Below, piece by piece: positions 10,991-23,725 of a DNA stretch of 64,000 bases. This DNA comes from Primulina eburnea (taxonomy: Eukaryota > Streptophyta > Magnoliopsida > Lamiales > Gesneriaceae), in the NCBI RefSeq assembly GCF_022965805.1, contig NC_133109.1:449001-513000 (forward strand), in the 5' to 3' direction. How positions within the stretch are numbered: position 1 is the stretch's first letter; each line of letters starts with the position of its first letter. A program made the translations under genes and the position numbers. The notes under the pieces are model-generated. The model saw only the letters and a program-made list of their open reading frames with translations. It did no database searches and was not told the DNA's origin.

Positions 10991-12395
10991 TGGTAGTTAG
11001 TGCTGTTTAAAATATGCTTGAAATGAAAGCGTCCATATGTTTTTCCATACAATATTACATATGCAACCATGTGAAAAAACATATACATATAACTCATTTT
11101 GAGTAAAGTTGGAGAGTGGTGAAACCAATTTCAAAGTGTGTTATTGATCACCTCACTGAAATGCACATTATTTTCAATGTACATACAATTTTATCTAAAG
11201 AAAATAAAAGACGGCGACGAGCTAAATATATAGATGTGACCCACCGCTTATCCTCTGTGGGAATGGGAAGCAACACAGACTCCGAGTAGGATAGGTCGAA
11301 TTTTGTGAATCCCAAGGCCGATAAAGGTCAGATTTTTTTGGTCGGCCAAAGATTTCAGTCTTATATATTCTCAAAATAATATTCCTCTTGCAAACTTAAC
11401 AAGATAGCAGAAAATAAATTTGATGATAACTTTATTTTGCATGATGGTGTGCCATTCATTTCACACAAAGTTGAACAATCATTAGTTGAAATATATATAT
11501 ACGTATGGATGGTCTTATATTTCGAAACAGATGAAATGAATAGATTAAAAACTTTGGACCAAACTTTAGATTAAGAAATATATATATTTTTTTTTCAGAA
11601 TAATCTATCTTCGATTTTTTTTTTTTTAAAATGAACTTTAATTTTTTTTCTTTTTTATATTTACTCACAATAAACAGGAATGATAATTTCTATCCTAATT
11701 CACATATATTTATAAGATAAATTAATTTAAAAAATAGTCTTCTTGATTTAGTATAATGTAAAAGTTAAGAAATTATAAAATATTGGTTAAAATAAATCAG
11801 AATTAGATATTAAAAGTTTAAAGAAAATATTGGTTTAAATAAAACATGCAATTCTCTTCATGCTTAATGCCGTGCCTTGAACACGTAAAAACATCAAAAT
11901 ACACAGCCTGCCAACATGATTATTGACGTAAATTTTGCATGGCTTACTAAACAAACCAAAAACAGAAAAAGCTGCGCCACAAAGAGTCTTCTTTCTCTGA
12001 ATTTACACTGCTTTAGTAACTACATGGTAAACGTTTAGCCCTGAAAGCTGCCAACATATACCTAAAAACAGCAATGTCAAAGAAGAATCAGCAACGACAA
12101 TCATCCACATATCGATCAACGTTTGAACTTTCCTTCTAATTATGACGCTCCTTTCCTGGCAAATTTTACTGCCCCGTCCTACTCCATTTTACTGTGCTAT
12201 GCTAGGAGCGAGTGACTCATCTGTAGTACATGCAAACAAAGAATGAAATGACTGTTAATTTCTCTACAGAGAAGAAAACCGAAATCAAGAAAACTTTTCA
12301 TAGCCGCTGAGACCATGATAAACGGATCTTAAAGTAACAATAATTTATCTAAAAACACAAATTTAGAGCTTCCGAAATACAATAAGTTGTAGGTT
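10991..12395. other. Intergenic, AT-rich, no gene seen
   Basis: Long A/T runs and TA-rich stretches without convincing coding sequence. The last 200-300 bases before 12396 should be the 3' UTR of the minus-strand reductase gene. Confidence 0.4.
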
Positions 12396-15300
12396 TCAGC
12401 TAATTTCTATCCAACCAAACAGTAACGTAACTTGCCTTGTCTGAAAGATGTTTTGAATCATCTTCCGAGGAGATTCAAGAGCTGCATATTCTAACTGAAG
12501 CAACTCATCTGACGTGAGTTGCCAACCAAGAGCACCTAGGTTTTCTTCAGCCTGTTTAACTGATTTTACACCAGGAATTGGAATTGTACCTTTGCAGATG
12601 CACCAGTTTATAGCAACCTAATTGCATAATCTTATGTTAGCTAACAAATCAGCTGGAACAAAGGCTAATGCATAGTGATAAGGATCAAGCTAACAAAGTC
12701 GTACCTGAGGTATGCTTTTCCTCCTTTTTTGTGCAATTTCTTTGAGTGAATTCAGCAGAGGCTCGAGTCCAGGTAAAATTTGTCGAAATAGAAAACCCCT
12801 ACAAGATTGAATATTGATATTCAACAAGGTCAATAATGTACTTTACTGAAGGGCGGATCCAGCTTCTCACACAAGTTTTCTGAATTTATTCATTATTTTT
12901 TGTAAGACCGTAAATTTTCATTCCCCAAAATTCCATTGAGCCAACCATCTCATCCCTCCTCCCCATCTTGCCCCCACTCTTTTACCTGAATTATTGGATC
13001 CGCCACATAATCTAAGTTTAATAGTTGAAATAGACGAAGTAAAAGTTGTGATGTACCGAGGTCCCCTTGGAAGATTGGAAGATGTGTATTTTCCGGTAAG
13101 CATTCCAAGTCCTAGAGGACTGTAAGAAATCAAACGAATATCCAGAGAGTCGCATATCTCCTTGATTTCCATTTGGTTTTTTCCCATGCTTAGAAGTGAA
13201 AACTGGACCTACTCATAGATTAGCAAAATTAAATCCTACCGTTTAGGCGTCAGATTGGGAGGGGCGATTTAATGAAATCTGAAGAGCAAAAGGTCACACT
13301 GCTCTTGATCATAATGTGCACATATATTTTCCCTTAAATTCAAATATAAGTTATAGGGAAGTGTGAAGACAATATCGGACCTGAGCTGAGCATAGTGGCA
13401 CTCCTCGTTCTTTAAGGTAATCATATATCTTTAGTAGCTGCTTTGGTCCATAATTGCTAACACCAACTGCTCGTACCAATCCCTGCATCACAAAATTATC
13501 ATTCCAAAAACATCATTGTGATTATCTAGATGCAACAACAAAACAAGACCATGAATATGATAAAAACAAGAAAATGAAATGGGGTATCCTTCTTAATTGA
13601 AAATATAAGGAAAAATTTTAGGGCCGTGGAGTTTATAATTGAACCAAGATGACAAAAAACAAGTGTATTCACAAACAGGCTAAGAAAATTAGTAGAAGGG
13701 ATGACCAACAACAGGGATTGGTATCAAAGTGCAGGGGCAGATCCAGGATAGCGAGGGAGATCTAAAAAATATACTTAATTCAGCCCACCCCTTACTGAAT
13801 GAGGCATTTTCATGGTTGCAATCAATATGATACTTATTGCAAGTAATTTACAAGTTCATGGTAACCTTCTCGTACATTGCCACTAAACCATCCCAAAGAG
13901 CTCTCTCCTGCAGAGGGGCATAGTTCGCAGTCGACCAGTGTAACTGCCCTATTCCAATATGATCAAGTTGCATCCTATCCAATGACAACCTGGAAACATT
14001 CCTCGTTTATTTATATACTTGAGAGAATGAAATTAAAGAATTAGTTATTCATGTCAAGGAAGAGTTTGTGTGTATATGCATTTGTGAATTGCAAGAGATC
14101 ACAAAATAAAGGCTTTTGTACATGCTAGGATGAAATTTAACAAACAGGTCAAGAAAAATGTCCAAAATGTGTGTATCCATAGTTTTCTCCGAAGAACAGT
14201 TTAGTAGAAAAATACAGGTGACGAAAAATAACAATGAATCGTACTTGCAGGCATCGACAAATTGGTTAGGTCTCAAGCGCCAGGGGTATGCAGCAAATTT
14301 TGTCGCAATAACGATATTATCCTGCACCTGCTTCTTCCCTTCAATAAAGAGAGAAAAACAAAACAAATAAGATCGATGCCTTCAGAAAGTAATTGCTTCA
14401 TTAACAAACTTTTAACCTCGCTACAGTATTGTTCTCTGGAGATGTTTTTAAATTAAAAGGAAACCACCGAGTGATAAAGTGTTAGACAGACCCCAACCTA
14501 TCTATAAGTACCTGAACCACATGTACGAAGAGAGGAATCGAGCCTAATCTCTGGATAATGAGGGTAAATCAAACCAAGAAAGACATTAAAGTGAAAGTTG
14601 CAGTCCAGAAAGAGTCTAAACTGATGATGAGCCAAAACATATAATCTACCTGAAGTTTGACTTCTTAGGAGGCGGACATCATGGTATTCTAAAACTAATG
14701 CAACAATATCTTCATCATTGAAAGATAAGACTTAGTCATGGATCAGCTGAGATTTGCTACAAACCTTTCACCCCCATTTTAATTCATTAGACTACATTTC
14801 GCAGAACAGAAACAGGATCAACCTTCCAGCTCACGGATGAACTTTCCAAGAAGCTTTTCACTCTGTCCGTTCAACTTTCCAGTGCCATAAGAATCAGCTG
14901 TATCAAATAGATTAATCCCATTCTCAACAGCAAGATTAAAAGTCTGCTGAAGCTCACTGTCCATGGATTCTTGATAACCCCATAAAACCTGATTACCCCA
15001 TGCCCATGTCCCAAATCCCATTGGAGATACACTTAAAGGGCCAACCTTTACCTGAAAATCACAATATACAACACATCAAGGGGACAAAACATAAACTTTT
15101 AAGCCACACACAGTCTCTAAAATCATAAATTTCACTTCCAAATTCCAATTCACCAATCACCACGAATTGAAGAACTGTAGGACATTGTGTTTTGGGTCCT
15201 TAAAATTTTAATTTATTTCAGAAACCCAATTCAAAATAATGAAGGATTACTTCACATCAACGCTCAACAGACGAAGGGCCATTCTGGGGGGGTGGTGGTG

Positions 15301-15429
15301 GTTTACCTTTTGCCAGGGCCAGAACCGAGGGAACTTGAAGTTTTTCAGCAAGGTTGGAGAGGAGATGGTGGAGTTCTGAGAGCAGCAAACATGCGTAGTA
15401 GGCGCAGAAAATGCAATGGAAAGGGCCAT
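12396..15429 (-). CDS. PLR1: Pyridoxal reductase, chloroplastic (aldo-keto reductase)
   Basis: This enzyme reduces pyridoxal to pyridoxine with NADPH in the vitamin B6 salvage pathway of plastids. Eight exons join in frame on the minus strand: 15307-15429, 14823-15051, 14245-14338, 13866-13989, 13381-13482, 13057-13208, 12705-12798 and 12396-12617. The product has 379 residues; the Arabidopsis protein has about 365. The first 40 residues are Ser/Thr-rich and precede WPWQK, as in a transit peptide. The aldo-keto reductase tetrad is visible: Asp91 and Tyr96 in FDTADSYG, Lys131 in IATKF and His166 in [19 protein letters not shown] and IPIPGVKS match the family's cofactor-side segments. The family normally ends at FQTR, but here the frame runs 12 codons further, so either the tail is extended or a last intron is unrecognised. 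The family match is strong along the whole length. Confidence 0.93.
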
Positions 15430-15730
15430 CGCTGCTGCTGAGTGATGCTTCTAATTTTCTTTGAGTTGGCAGTAGAAAGAATAGTGCGGTCTGTCTGTCT
15501 CTGTCGGGGATGGATAAGGAATTGGATTGGACAATGTGATCTCTATTCAAGATCAAAGGTTGTGAGTCATTGTGAATTTTCACCGAACTTCGTTTGAGAA
15601 TAGCATAATCGATCTGAACGAGTGATTTTTTGGACTTCGTCAAATAATAAGGGATAAAAACTTCGGGTTGAAGATGGGCCATAGCCTCGAATATCCGATT
15701 AAATTACAATATAAATGTATATATATTTAT

Positions 15731-18700
15731 GGGTAAATTTGTGAAAAATACATCTGCACATCTTTGAATTAAAATTCAGTACATCACCACATTTTTTTAA
15801 TATTTAGTACCTGACAGTGATTTAATTTTAGTTTCAACTACCTACACACCCAAAATTATAATTTTGCCCTTTTATTATTTAAAAAATATATAATTTTATC
15901 CACAAAAATTACACATCTTTTTTCATCTAAAATATAATTTTAAAAAAAATTTGTTTTTCAATTATCATGGAATTAGAGTAAATACTTATTTTGACATACA
16001 AAATACCTATTACGTGGTTTTGGATACTTGATTTCGCTTTCTGAATACTCAAAATATATAAGAAAATACTATATTTTCGAGTAATCACCACAAATTTGGT
16101 TATTGTTGGTCTTTTCATGAAAAATCAATTATGATAATTTATTCATGTCATTTTATTTATATAAAAAAACATAATTCACCACTCATCTTAAAATAAGATT
16201 AGATATTTATTTTGACTTACAAAATACCTATTTTGGAGTTATAAATGCTTAATTTGGCTCTTTGAATACTCCAAATGTGTAAGAAAATACTGGATCTTTG
16301 ATCAATCACCATAAATTCTGTAATTGTTAGTATTTTCATTGAAATTGTGTTGGGTTGACTTATTCATGTCATCTAATTTTTTTAGAAAAACACAGTTTCT
16401 CACTAATAATTGAATTAGGAAAAATACTTATTTTGACCGATAAAGTACTTATTTTGGGGCTACAGATATTTGATTTGGCTATTTGAATACTTCAAATGTG
16501 TAAGAAAATACTTGAGTTCAAATAATATTAAGTGACTTTTGATGACGTCATTTGTGAAGTTAAAATGTGATACCTATATTGGTATAAAGAGTATCTAATT
16601 AGAGTCTACAAATACATGTTTTTACTCCCTAAATACTAATATCCAATTATTTGAAGATATCAAAATATAATTAGAAGTTAATATTGAGTGTCACTGATGA
16701 TCACATTCATGAAAAAAAAATTGATACCTAAATTTATACAAAATAAGACATAATACGAGTCTACAAATACTTGATTTTACCCTTTAAATACTCAAATTCG
16801 ATTATTTGAGGATGTCAAAATATATAGTTTGAAGTTAATATTGAGTGATATTTGATTTACGAGATTTGTGAATTAAAGATGTGGTACCTAAATTGGTACA
16901 AATAGTACCTAATTCGCGCATACATATACTTGATTTTACCATTTGAAGACTCAATTTTGATTATTTTGGCATATAAAAAAATATTCCAAGTGATATTGAG
17001 TACTTTAGATGTGTCATTTGTGAAGTTAAAATGTAATACCTAAATTGGTACATATATATAGTATCTAATTCGAGTGTACAATTCTTGATTTTACTCCCTA
17101 AATACTACAATTCAATTATTATTTTTATGTCAAAATATATAGTTTGAAGGTAATATGGAGTGGTTTTTGAGTATGATATTCGTGAAGTAAAAAGGTGATA
17201 CCTAAATTAATACAAATAATACCTAATTCGAGTCACGAAATACTCGATTTTACCATTTAGAAACTCAAATTTGATTATTTGATGATGTCAAACAATGTAG
17301 TTTGAAGTTAATATTTTTTATGGTATTGAAGTAAAAATGTGATACATAAATTAGTATAATGAAAACCTAATTTGAGTTACAAATAGTTGATTTTACCTCA
17401 TAAATACTCATATTCTATTATTTGGGATGTCAAATTAAACATGTTTAATTTCACATTTTTAGATTTTCACATTCATAATTCACGGATATCATTATCAAAT
17501 AAGTAATATGTCACATTTTTTGGCATCACTTTTTTACTTCAGGAATGTAAAAGAATATAGTTTGAAGTTAAAACTTTTATTGGTGTCATTACCAAAGGCC
17601 ACTCGATAATATCCATGGAGTCGCATTAGCTAATATTACTATTAAATTAAGCATCACATTTTTACTTCACGGATGTCATTATCAAATATCACTCAATATT
17701 AACTTCAAATTATTCATTTTAAAATCCCCAAATAATCGGATATGCATATTTAAGGGTAAAAGCAACTATTTGTAACTCGAATTAGGTCTTCCTTATACCA
17801 ATTCAGGTATCACATTTTTATTTCATGAATGCCACCATAGAAAATATTAACTTCAAACTATATTTTTTGAACAATAATCAAATTTGAGTCTTTAAATGGT
17901 ACAATCAAGTATTTCGTGACTCGAATTAGGTATTATTTGTATTAATTTAGGTATCACATTTTTACTTCACGAATATCATCATCAAAGACAACTCAATATT
18001 ACCTTCAAACTATATATTTTGACATAAAATTAATTGAATTTTAGTATTTATGGAGTAAAATCAAGTATTTGTACACTCGAATTAATAATATCTGTACCAA
18101 TTTAGGTATCACATTTTAACTTAACAAATGACACATCAAAAGTCACTCAATAGTACTTGAAACTATATTTTTTTTATATGCTAAAACAATCAAAAGTGGT
18201 TCTTAAAAAGGTAAAAGAAAGTATATGTATGATCAAATTAGGTACTATTTTTATCAATTTAAGTACTACATCTTTGATTTATTAATTTCATCATCAAAAG
18301 TCACTCAATATTAACTTTAAATTATATATTTTGACACAATCAAATAATCAAATTTGAGTATTTAAAAGATAAAATCAAGTATGTTAACTCAAATTATGTC
18401 TTATTTGTATTTATTTAGGTATCGAATTTTTACTTCATGAATGTCATTATCAAATTATATTTTGATCATATCTTCAAATAATTGGATATGAGTATTTAGG
18501 GAGTAAAATCATGTATTTGTAGACTCTAATTAGATACTCTCTGTACCAACATAGGTATCACATTTTAACTTCACAAATGACGTCATCAAAAGTCACTTAA
18601 TATTATTTGAACTCAAGTATTTTCTTACACATTTGAAGTATTCAAATAGCCAAATCAAATATCTGTAGCCCCAAAATAAGTACTTTATCGGTCAAAATAG

Positions 18701-19398
18701 GTATTTTTCCTAATTCAATTATTAGTGAGAAACTGTGTTTTTTTCAAAAATTAGATGACATGAATAAGTCAACCCAACACAATTTCAATGAAAATACTAA
18801 CAATTACAAAATTTATGGTGATTGATCAAAGATCCAATATTTTCTTACACATTTGGAGTATTCAAAGAGCCAAATTAAGCATTTATAACTCTAAAATAGG
18901 TATTTGTAAGTTAAAATAAATATCTAATCTTATTTTAAGATGAGTGGTGAATTATGTTTTTTTTATATATAAATAAAATGACATGAATAAATTATCATAA
19001 TTGATTTTTCATGAAAAGACCAACAATAACCAAATTTGTGGCGATTACTCGAAAATATAGTATTTTCTTATATATTTTGAATATTCAAAAAGCGAAATCA
19101 AGTATCCAAAACCACGTAATAGGTACTTTGTATGTCAAAATAAGTATTTACTCTAATTCCATGATAATTGAAAAACAAAATTTTTTTAAAATTATATTTT
19201 AGATGAAAAAAGATGTGTAATTTTTGTGGATAAGATTATATATTTTTTAAATAATAAAAGGGCAAAATTGTAACTTTGGGTGTGTAGGTAGTTGAAACTA
19301 AAATTAAATCACTGTCAGGTACTAAATATTAAAAAAATGTAGTGAGGTACTGAATTTTAATTCAAAGATGTGCAGATGTATTTTTCACAAACTTACCC
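15731..19398. mobile_element. 3668-bp fold-back element (Mutator-like), arms about 1.7 kb
   Basis: Left arm (15731 to about 17437) and right arm (about 17705-19398) are inverted copies of each other, with a spacer of about 270 bp. The ends read GGGTAAATTTGTGAAAAATA and, reversed, GGGTAAGTTTGTGAAAAATA. A perfect 9-bp duplication TATATTTAT flanks it at 15722-15730 and 19399-19407, as for Mutator-superfamily insertions. There is no transposase. Mirrored 63-codon frames (15927-16118 minus, 19011-19202 plus) differ at only 4 residues, which shows the arms are still similar, but they have no coding features. A read-through transcript would fold into a long hairpin and could feed small RNA production. 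Confidence 0.9.
16560..17437. repeat. Tandem array of degenerate 140-175 bp units inside the left arm
   Basis: The motif GATACCTAAATTGGTAC and variants recurs near 16570, 16710, 16883, 17035, 17199 and 17341. Each is followed by ACAAATACTTGATTTTACC and later by TTTGAAGTTAATATTGAGTG. Units are 140-175 bp long and diverged. The right arm carries the same array inverted. Such tandem units in long inverted termini are known in fold-back elements. Confidence 0.75.
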
Positions 19399-19407
19399 TA
19401 TATTTAT

Positions 19408-20389
19408 TATGAGTATATATTTATTAATAATAGAAAAATGTATGTTTAATCTTATTTGTTGAATAATTATTTTTTGATACGAAGGTTTTGTTGAATGATT
19501 ATAGTTGATGTAATTAAAAAAAATATTAGTATAGACTTGATTTTATTTCTTTTAAGATAATAAAATTGGGATGACTTATTCCTAATATTTTGTTATTTCT
19601 TCTATAATGTTTAGTTTGTTAATTTTTAACTTCAACATGCTTTTTTATGGTTTCTTAAGAATTCGGTAAATATTCATAACTTTATCAAAATAATTCAAAT
19701 TTGAAAAAAATATAATTGTAGTTTATATGATATTTGTGTAAAGTATGAAGATCTGATCCTCCGACAGATATGTGGATGGAGTTGAAAATTGATATCTAAT
19801 GATGAAGAAAAAGATGAGAACGATGATAAAAATGAATATAATAAATAAATGGAGATAAGGATTGAATATATGAAATCATATCCGAATCCGACTCATTGTC
19901 ATCTCTAATTGGTGAAACAAAAAATTTCGAACAAGCATTTCACACGGTGCAATTTAGCTGATTAACGTGGTTTGCAAATTGTTGTGTTTGTTATCTTGAA
20001 GATTTACTCATTACACATAAAAAAGTAACGGCTACTAATAATCTTAATTGTAGCTACGTGTGCACCCAAATTCTGTCTACTATCCGATCCATACTATTAT
20101 AAGTATTGTTGTAGACGTGAACTTGAACGTGCAATTAATACAACTATTATTACTTAAAACCTTGATTCTATCAACCACCGTTGCTGCTACAATATACAAT
20201 ATATAATGCAGTTAACTGCCTCATGTATCTGCACCCAGGCTAACATCTTCCACAAGTGGCAGCTTCAATTAAACCCTTTTAACTTTGACACCATTTACCG
20301 CAGTTCAAACCGTGGCGACAACAAACTTCTTACTTTCAATTCCCATGTTGTATTAAAAGGAAAGAGAAGGGTGATTGAGAAGGTTCCAC
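19408..20389. other. Intergenic, with an unassigned open frame at its end
   Basis: AT-rich sequence with no recognised gene up to about 20200. An open frame begins at 20206 (MQLTASCICTQANIF). Its first 60 codons look like an organelle transit peptide (Ser, Asn and Arg, few acids). From about 20400 the same frame continues as hAT transposase (GHKYWHNF). The N-terminal part could be a host exon cut by the transposon, or chance; I cannot identify it. Confidence 0.35.
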
Positions 20390-21851
20390 AGTTGGCTATT
20401 GATGGGCACAAATATTGGCATAATTTCAGTCGGATCCTTGGAAATCATGAAGCAATAAGGAGCGTATTTATTGCATGACTACATGGATTGAATTGGAAAG
20501 AATATTACAACAACAAAAAAAAACATTGGAAACTAGTGTTAAAGATAATATATGATGTTATGAGAAGACTTGCGAAATCAAAATATTTATGTTGCAAACA
20601 ATTACAACTTCTTACAAATTATTGAAATTATTATTGAGTTTGATACTATAATGCCAAAGTACATTCAGTGTATTCAAGCATATGAGATTCATTAATATAC
20701 ATATCTTGGTCCTAAAACTCAAAATGAGTTGATACAAATGTTGGCACAAGAAGCGAAAAGTTGGATCATTACAAAAGTTGAAATATCAAAATGTTACTCA
20801 ATCATACTAGATTGTACTTCATATGCGTGTCACAAGGAATAAATGTCTCTTGTCACATGTTGTGTAGATAATTCAACAAACTTTGTAGTGGTAGAAGAAT
20901 ATTGGATATAAATTTTTAAGGTGGATGCATAAGGGCATGGATTTTTATACCAAACTACTAGATGTTTTGGGACAATTTGAGTTTAGTATTGATGATACAA
21001 GAGGTCGAACGTATGCCAATAGATAAAATATGAAAAAGAAACACAATGATATACAAAAAGATTACTTGAGATAAATTCCAAGCTTTTTATACATTATGTG
21101 GATGTTACGGTCTTAATTTAGCGTTATGTCATATGGTTAATTATTGTCATAGAGTTATGTCATTTTTTGGAGTAATACAAAGGATTTATACATTGTTCTC
21201 TTCTATCAAATGATGAAAGTTTTTTAAAGATCATGTCGAAGGGCTAACACTTAAGCTATTGTCACAAACATGTTGAGAAAGTAGTGTTGAAAGTGTGAAA
21301 CCTATTAAAGAACAAACTTCAAAGATATGAGATACTTTAATTAACTTGGCAGATAAAAGTTAAAATCCTAAAGTAAGGAGTGAAGCCGAATGTTTAGCAA
21401 CATAGGAACTTGGGAACTTTGAATTTTTGATCGGGGTGGTAATTTGGCACAAATCTTTGCATGCAATCAACACTTAGTAAATTCTTCATGCTAAAAACAT
21501 AGATATTTATGTCGACATAAAGCAGTTAAAAGGACTTATTATGACTTTGGAAGACTATAGAGAATCTGGGTTTCATAAAGTCGTGATTGAAGCTAAACAA
21601 ATCGCAGATTATATGGTAGTTGGAAGTTGTATTAAAATACAAATGTAATATTAGAAGAAAGAAAGCATTTTGATGAAAATGGTGATGAGGAGGTAACACA
21701 ATCAACTGAAGAATCTTTAAGGTCAATTATTTTCTCCGTTTAATTGATCCAGCTTTTTCTTCACTATAGACGCGATTTGAAAAATTTAAAATATGAAGAA
21801 ATTTTTGGGATTTTATTTAGTTTGGAGAAGTTAAAGTGTGCTGCTGATGAT
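20390..21851 (+). pseudogene. hAT transposase (DUF4371 type), part 1 of 3
   Basis: Decayed reading frames keep the order of a plant DUF4371/hAT transposase. They start with a GHKYWHNFSRIL and TTWIELE segment and continue to a block resembling the EVKK..YFSVILDCT catalytic region at about 20740-20830. A GxxQRIYTLFSSS-like stretch follows at about 21170-21210, and an LKGLL..YRESGF helix at about 21520-21580. Stops and frameshifts occur throughout. Part 1 stops at the 8-bp duplication of the hAT MITE and resumes in frame at 22577. Confidence 0.75.
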
Positions 21852-22085
21852 TAGGGGTGGGCAACGGTCGGTTTGGTTCGGTTTTAGTCTACAACAGTTC
21901 GGTTTTTCGGTTTTTCGGTTTGAATATATCTAGTCCAAAACCAAACCATTTTATTACGGTTCGGTTCGGTTTGTTTGTAATACGGTTCGGTTTTTACGGC
22001 CGGTTATATACGGTTGGCTAAAATTTATTGAGAGATAAAATTATATGTCACTTTATGTCTTTAAAATCTAAATCATAGTATTTTT

Positions 22086-22138
<53 letters not shown>

Positions 22139-22576
22139 CATGTGTTGTGTATAAACAGGTCATACGAATATAATAACTATATATAACTAAGTACCCATGT
22201 AAACACGGAAAATGCATGAATCCAACGGAATATTCAGCTGATGAGTGGTGAGAAATAAGAAAAAACGATCGGATTGAAAAATTGAGGGTTAATGATACTA
22301 AGTTCCTAAATCTTAATAGGCCCATTATATATAAAAAGACTTATATTTAAAAATAATATGACTCATTATACATAAAAACCTTATATTTAACAAAAATATG
22401 GCCGGTTCGGTTTTTCGGTTTTTTTGGGGCTTAAAACCGAAAACCGAACCGAAAAACCGAACTTTATATATTTTAAAACCATAACCGACCGAAAAACCGA
22501 TAAAACCGAACCATTTAAACCGAATTATTCGGTTCGGTCGGTTTTTTCGGTTTTTCGGGTTTTATGCCCACCCCTA
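21852..22576. mobile_element. 725-bp hAT MITE inside the hAT transposase pseudogene
   Basis: Ends are TAGGGGTGGGCAA and TGCCCACCCCTA, a perfect 12-base inverted pair. A perfect 8-bp duplication CTGATGAT flanks it (21844-21851 and 22577-22584). Subterminal regions are packed with GGTTCGGTTTTTCGG repeats in both orientations. The interior has an (AT)n microsatellite. Removing the element restores the hAT frame across the site (KCAADD then SLLRFCENF). Confidence 0.95.
22087..22137. repeat. (AT)n microsatellite
   Basis: About 24 uninterrupted AT units inside the hAT MITE. It explains the repeated Tyr-Ile in the minus-strand frame there, which is not a gene. Confidence 0.95.
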
Positions 22577-22813
22577 CTGATGATAGTTTATTGAGATTTT
22601 GTGAAAATTTTGAAAAAACTTTGAGACACAATGACAACTCTGGTATTGATGGGAATGATTTATTTATGGAGTTGGCGATCTTGAATTGGACTTTACCAAC
22701 AGAAGCAAAAAGAACAATCAATCTGTTGAATTATATGAATAAAATGAATAATTTTATCCAAATTCTTATATTGCTTATAGAATTATGTTGATCATATTAG
22801 TTATAGTTGCATA
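22577..22813 (+). pseudogene. hAT transposase (DUF4371 type), part 2 of 3
   Basis: This segment continues part 1 after the MITE with SLLRFCENFEKTL, then IDGNDLFMELAIL and YIAYRIMLIILVIVA. These match the region just before the C-terminal dimerisation domain of hAT transposases. It ends at the left LTR of the copia element, and the frame resumes at 28937 with SAERRFSKLKL. Confidence 0.8.
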
Positions 22814-23679
22814 TGTTGGACTTAGAGCATTTGGCCTATTGGGCTAGTTCATTTTGAATGGGATATTGGACAATCAATGCTTTAATAATTAGATGGTTTG
22901 TGGGGAATGTCCCCCATAGGAAAATAATTATAGCATTAGTGAGCATATATTGAGTTACACTTTGTGAAGGTGTAAAAATGATGATAAAGAAACTCTCTCT
23001 CGCGCGCGCTTGTGGAGGTGGGTGCAAATCAACGGACCGATTTGGACTGAAAATGGCTTGAATTGTGAGCGTGAGCAAGCGTACGAGCGCGACCTGGGTG
23101 CGTCGAATGTCAGACCGATCAAAGAAAAATTTTCCACCAAGTTTCACCTGGCTTTTGCTATTTTTATTTTGAAAATTCAATTTTGGTTGATCTTCCATCT
23201 GCCTGACTCTCCATATAGCCTGGCTGTTGGTGCTCCAGCTGGACTGACTGTTGGTGTTCCAGCTGACCAACCTTTTACCTTTCGGATGGTCAATCAGTGA
23301 CTGTCAATTTGGAACCCGAGTACCTATATATATATATATGTATGTATAAGTAGCCTTAAGTTCTTCAAGAACACACAACACACTCTCTGATATTTCGGTC
23401 AAACTCTCTTCTTGTTTCGACTGTTGCTCCTATGCTCTGCCTTGTGATAAAGTTCAGGTCGTCGTAGTACTGCCTCGTGTTAGGTTACTGCCGGTTGTTC
23501 TGCTGTAGCCTGGGAAACAGACGTCCAAGTTGATCCTCAAAGCACATACCGGAGGAGACAAATCTGTTTTAAGGAAATTGTTTTTCATATAGGCATTGGT
23601 TTGCTTTGTTTTATGCTTTGTTCTACTGTATTTTCTTCACCATATTGTTCATTGGTTTCTTGCAAAAGTTTGCGTAACA
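22814..23679 (+). repeat. Left LTR of the copia element
   Basis: It starts TGTTGGACTTAGAGC and ends TTTGCGTAACA. A TATA-rich stretch (about 23321-23348) and the CAAGAACACACAACACAC block resemble an LTR promoter and leader. Its partner is at 28152-28936. Confidence 0.9.
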
Positions 23680-23725
23680 ATCTTAAAACAGACCCTACAT
23701 ACTCATTACGTGCTTACTTTCAGAT

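Noticed and set aside
12918..13187. 89-codon minus-strand frame as a separate aldo-keto reductase gene
   Set aside because: It is exon 6 of PLR1 read through its splice donor.
15927..19202. Mirrored 63-codon frames in the two arms as a conserved small protein
   Set aside because: They are the same DNA in inverted copies, with AT-driven composition and no start context or family match. Conservation follows from arm identity.
22068..22325. Minus-strand frame with a run of Tyr-Ile as a membrane protein
   Set aside because: The run is the (AT)n microsatellite of a MITE.
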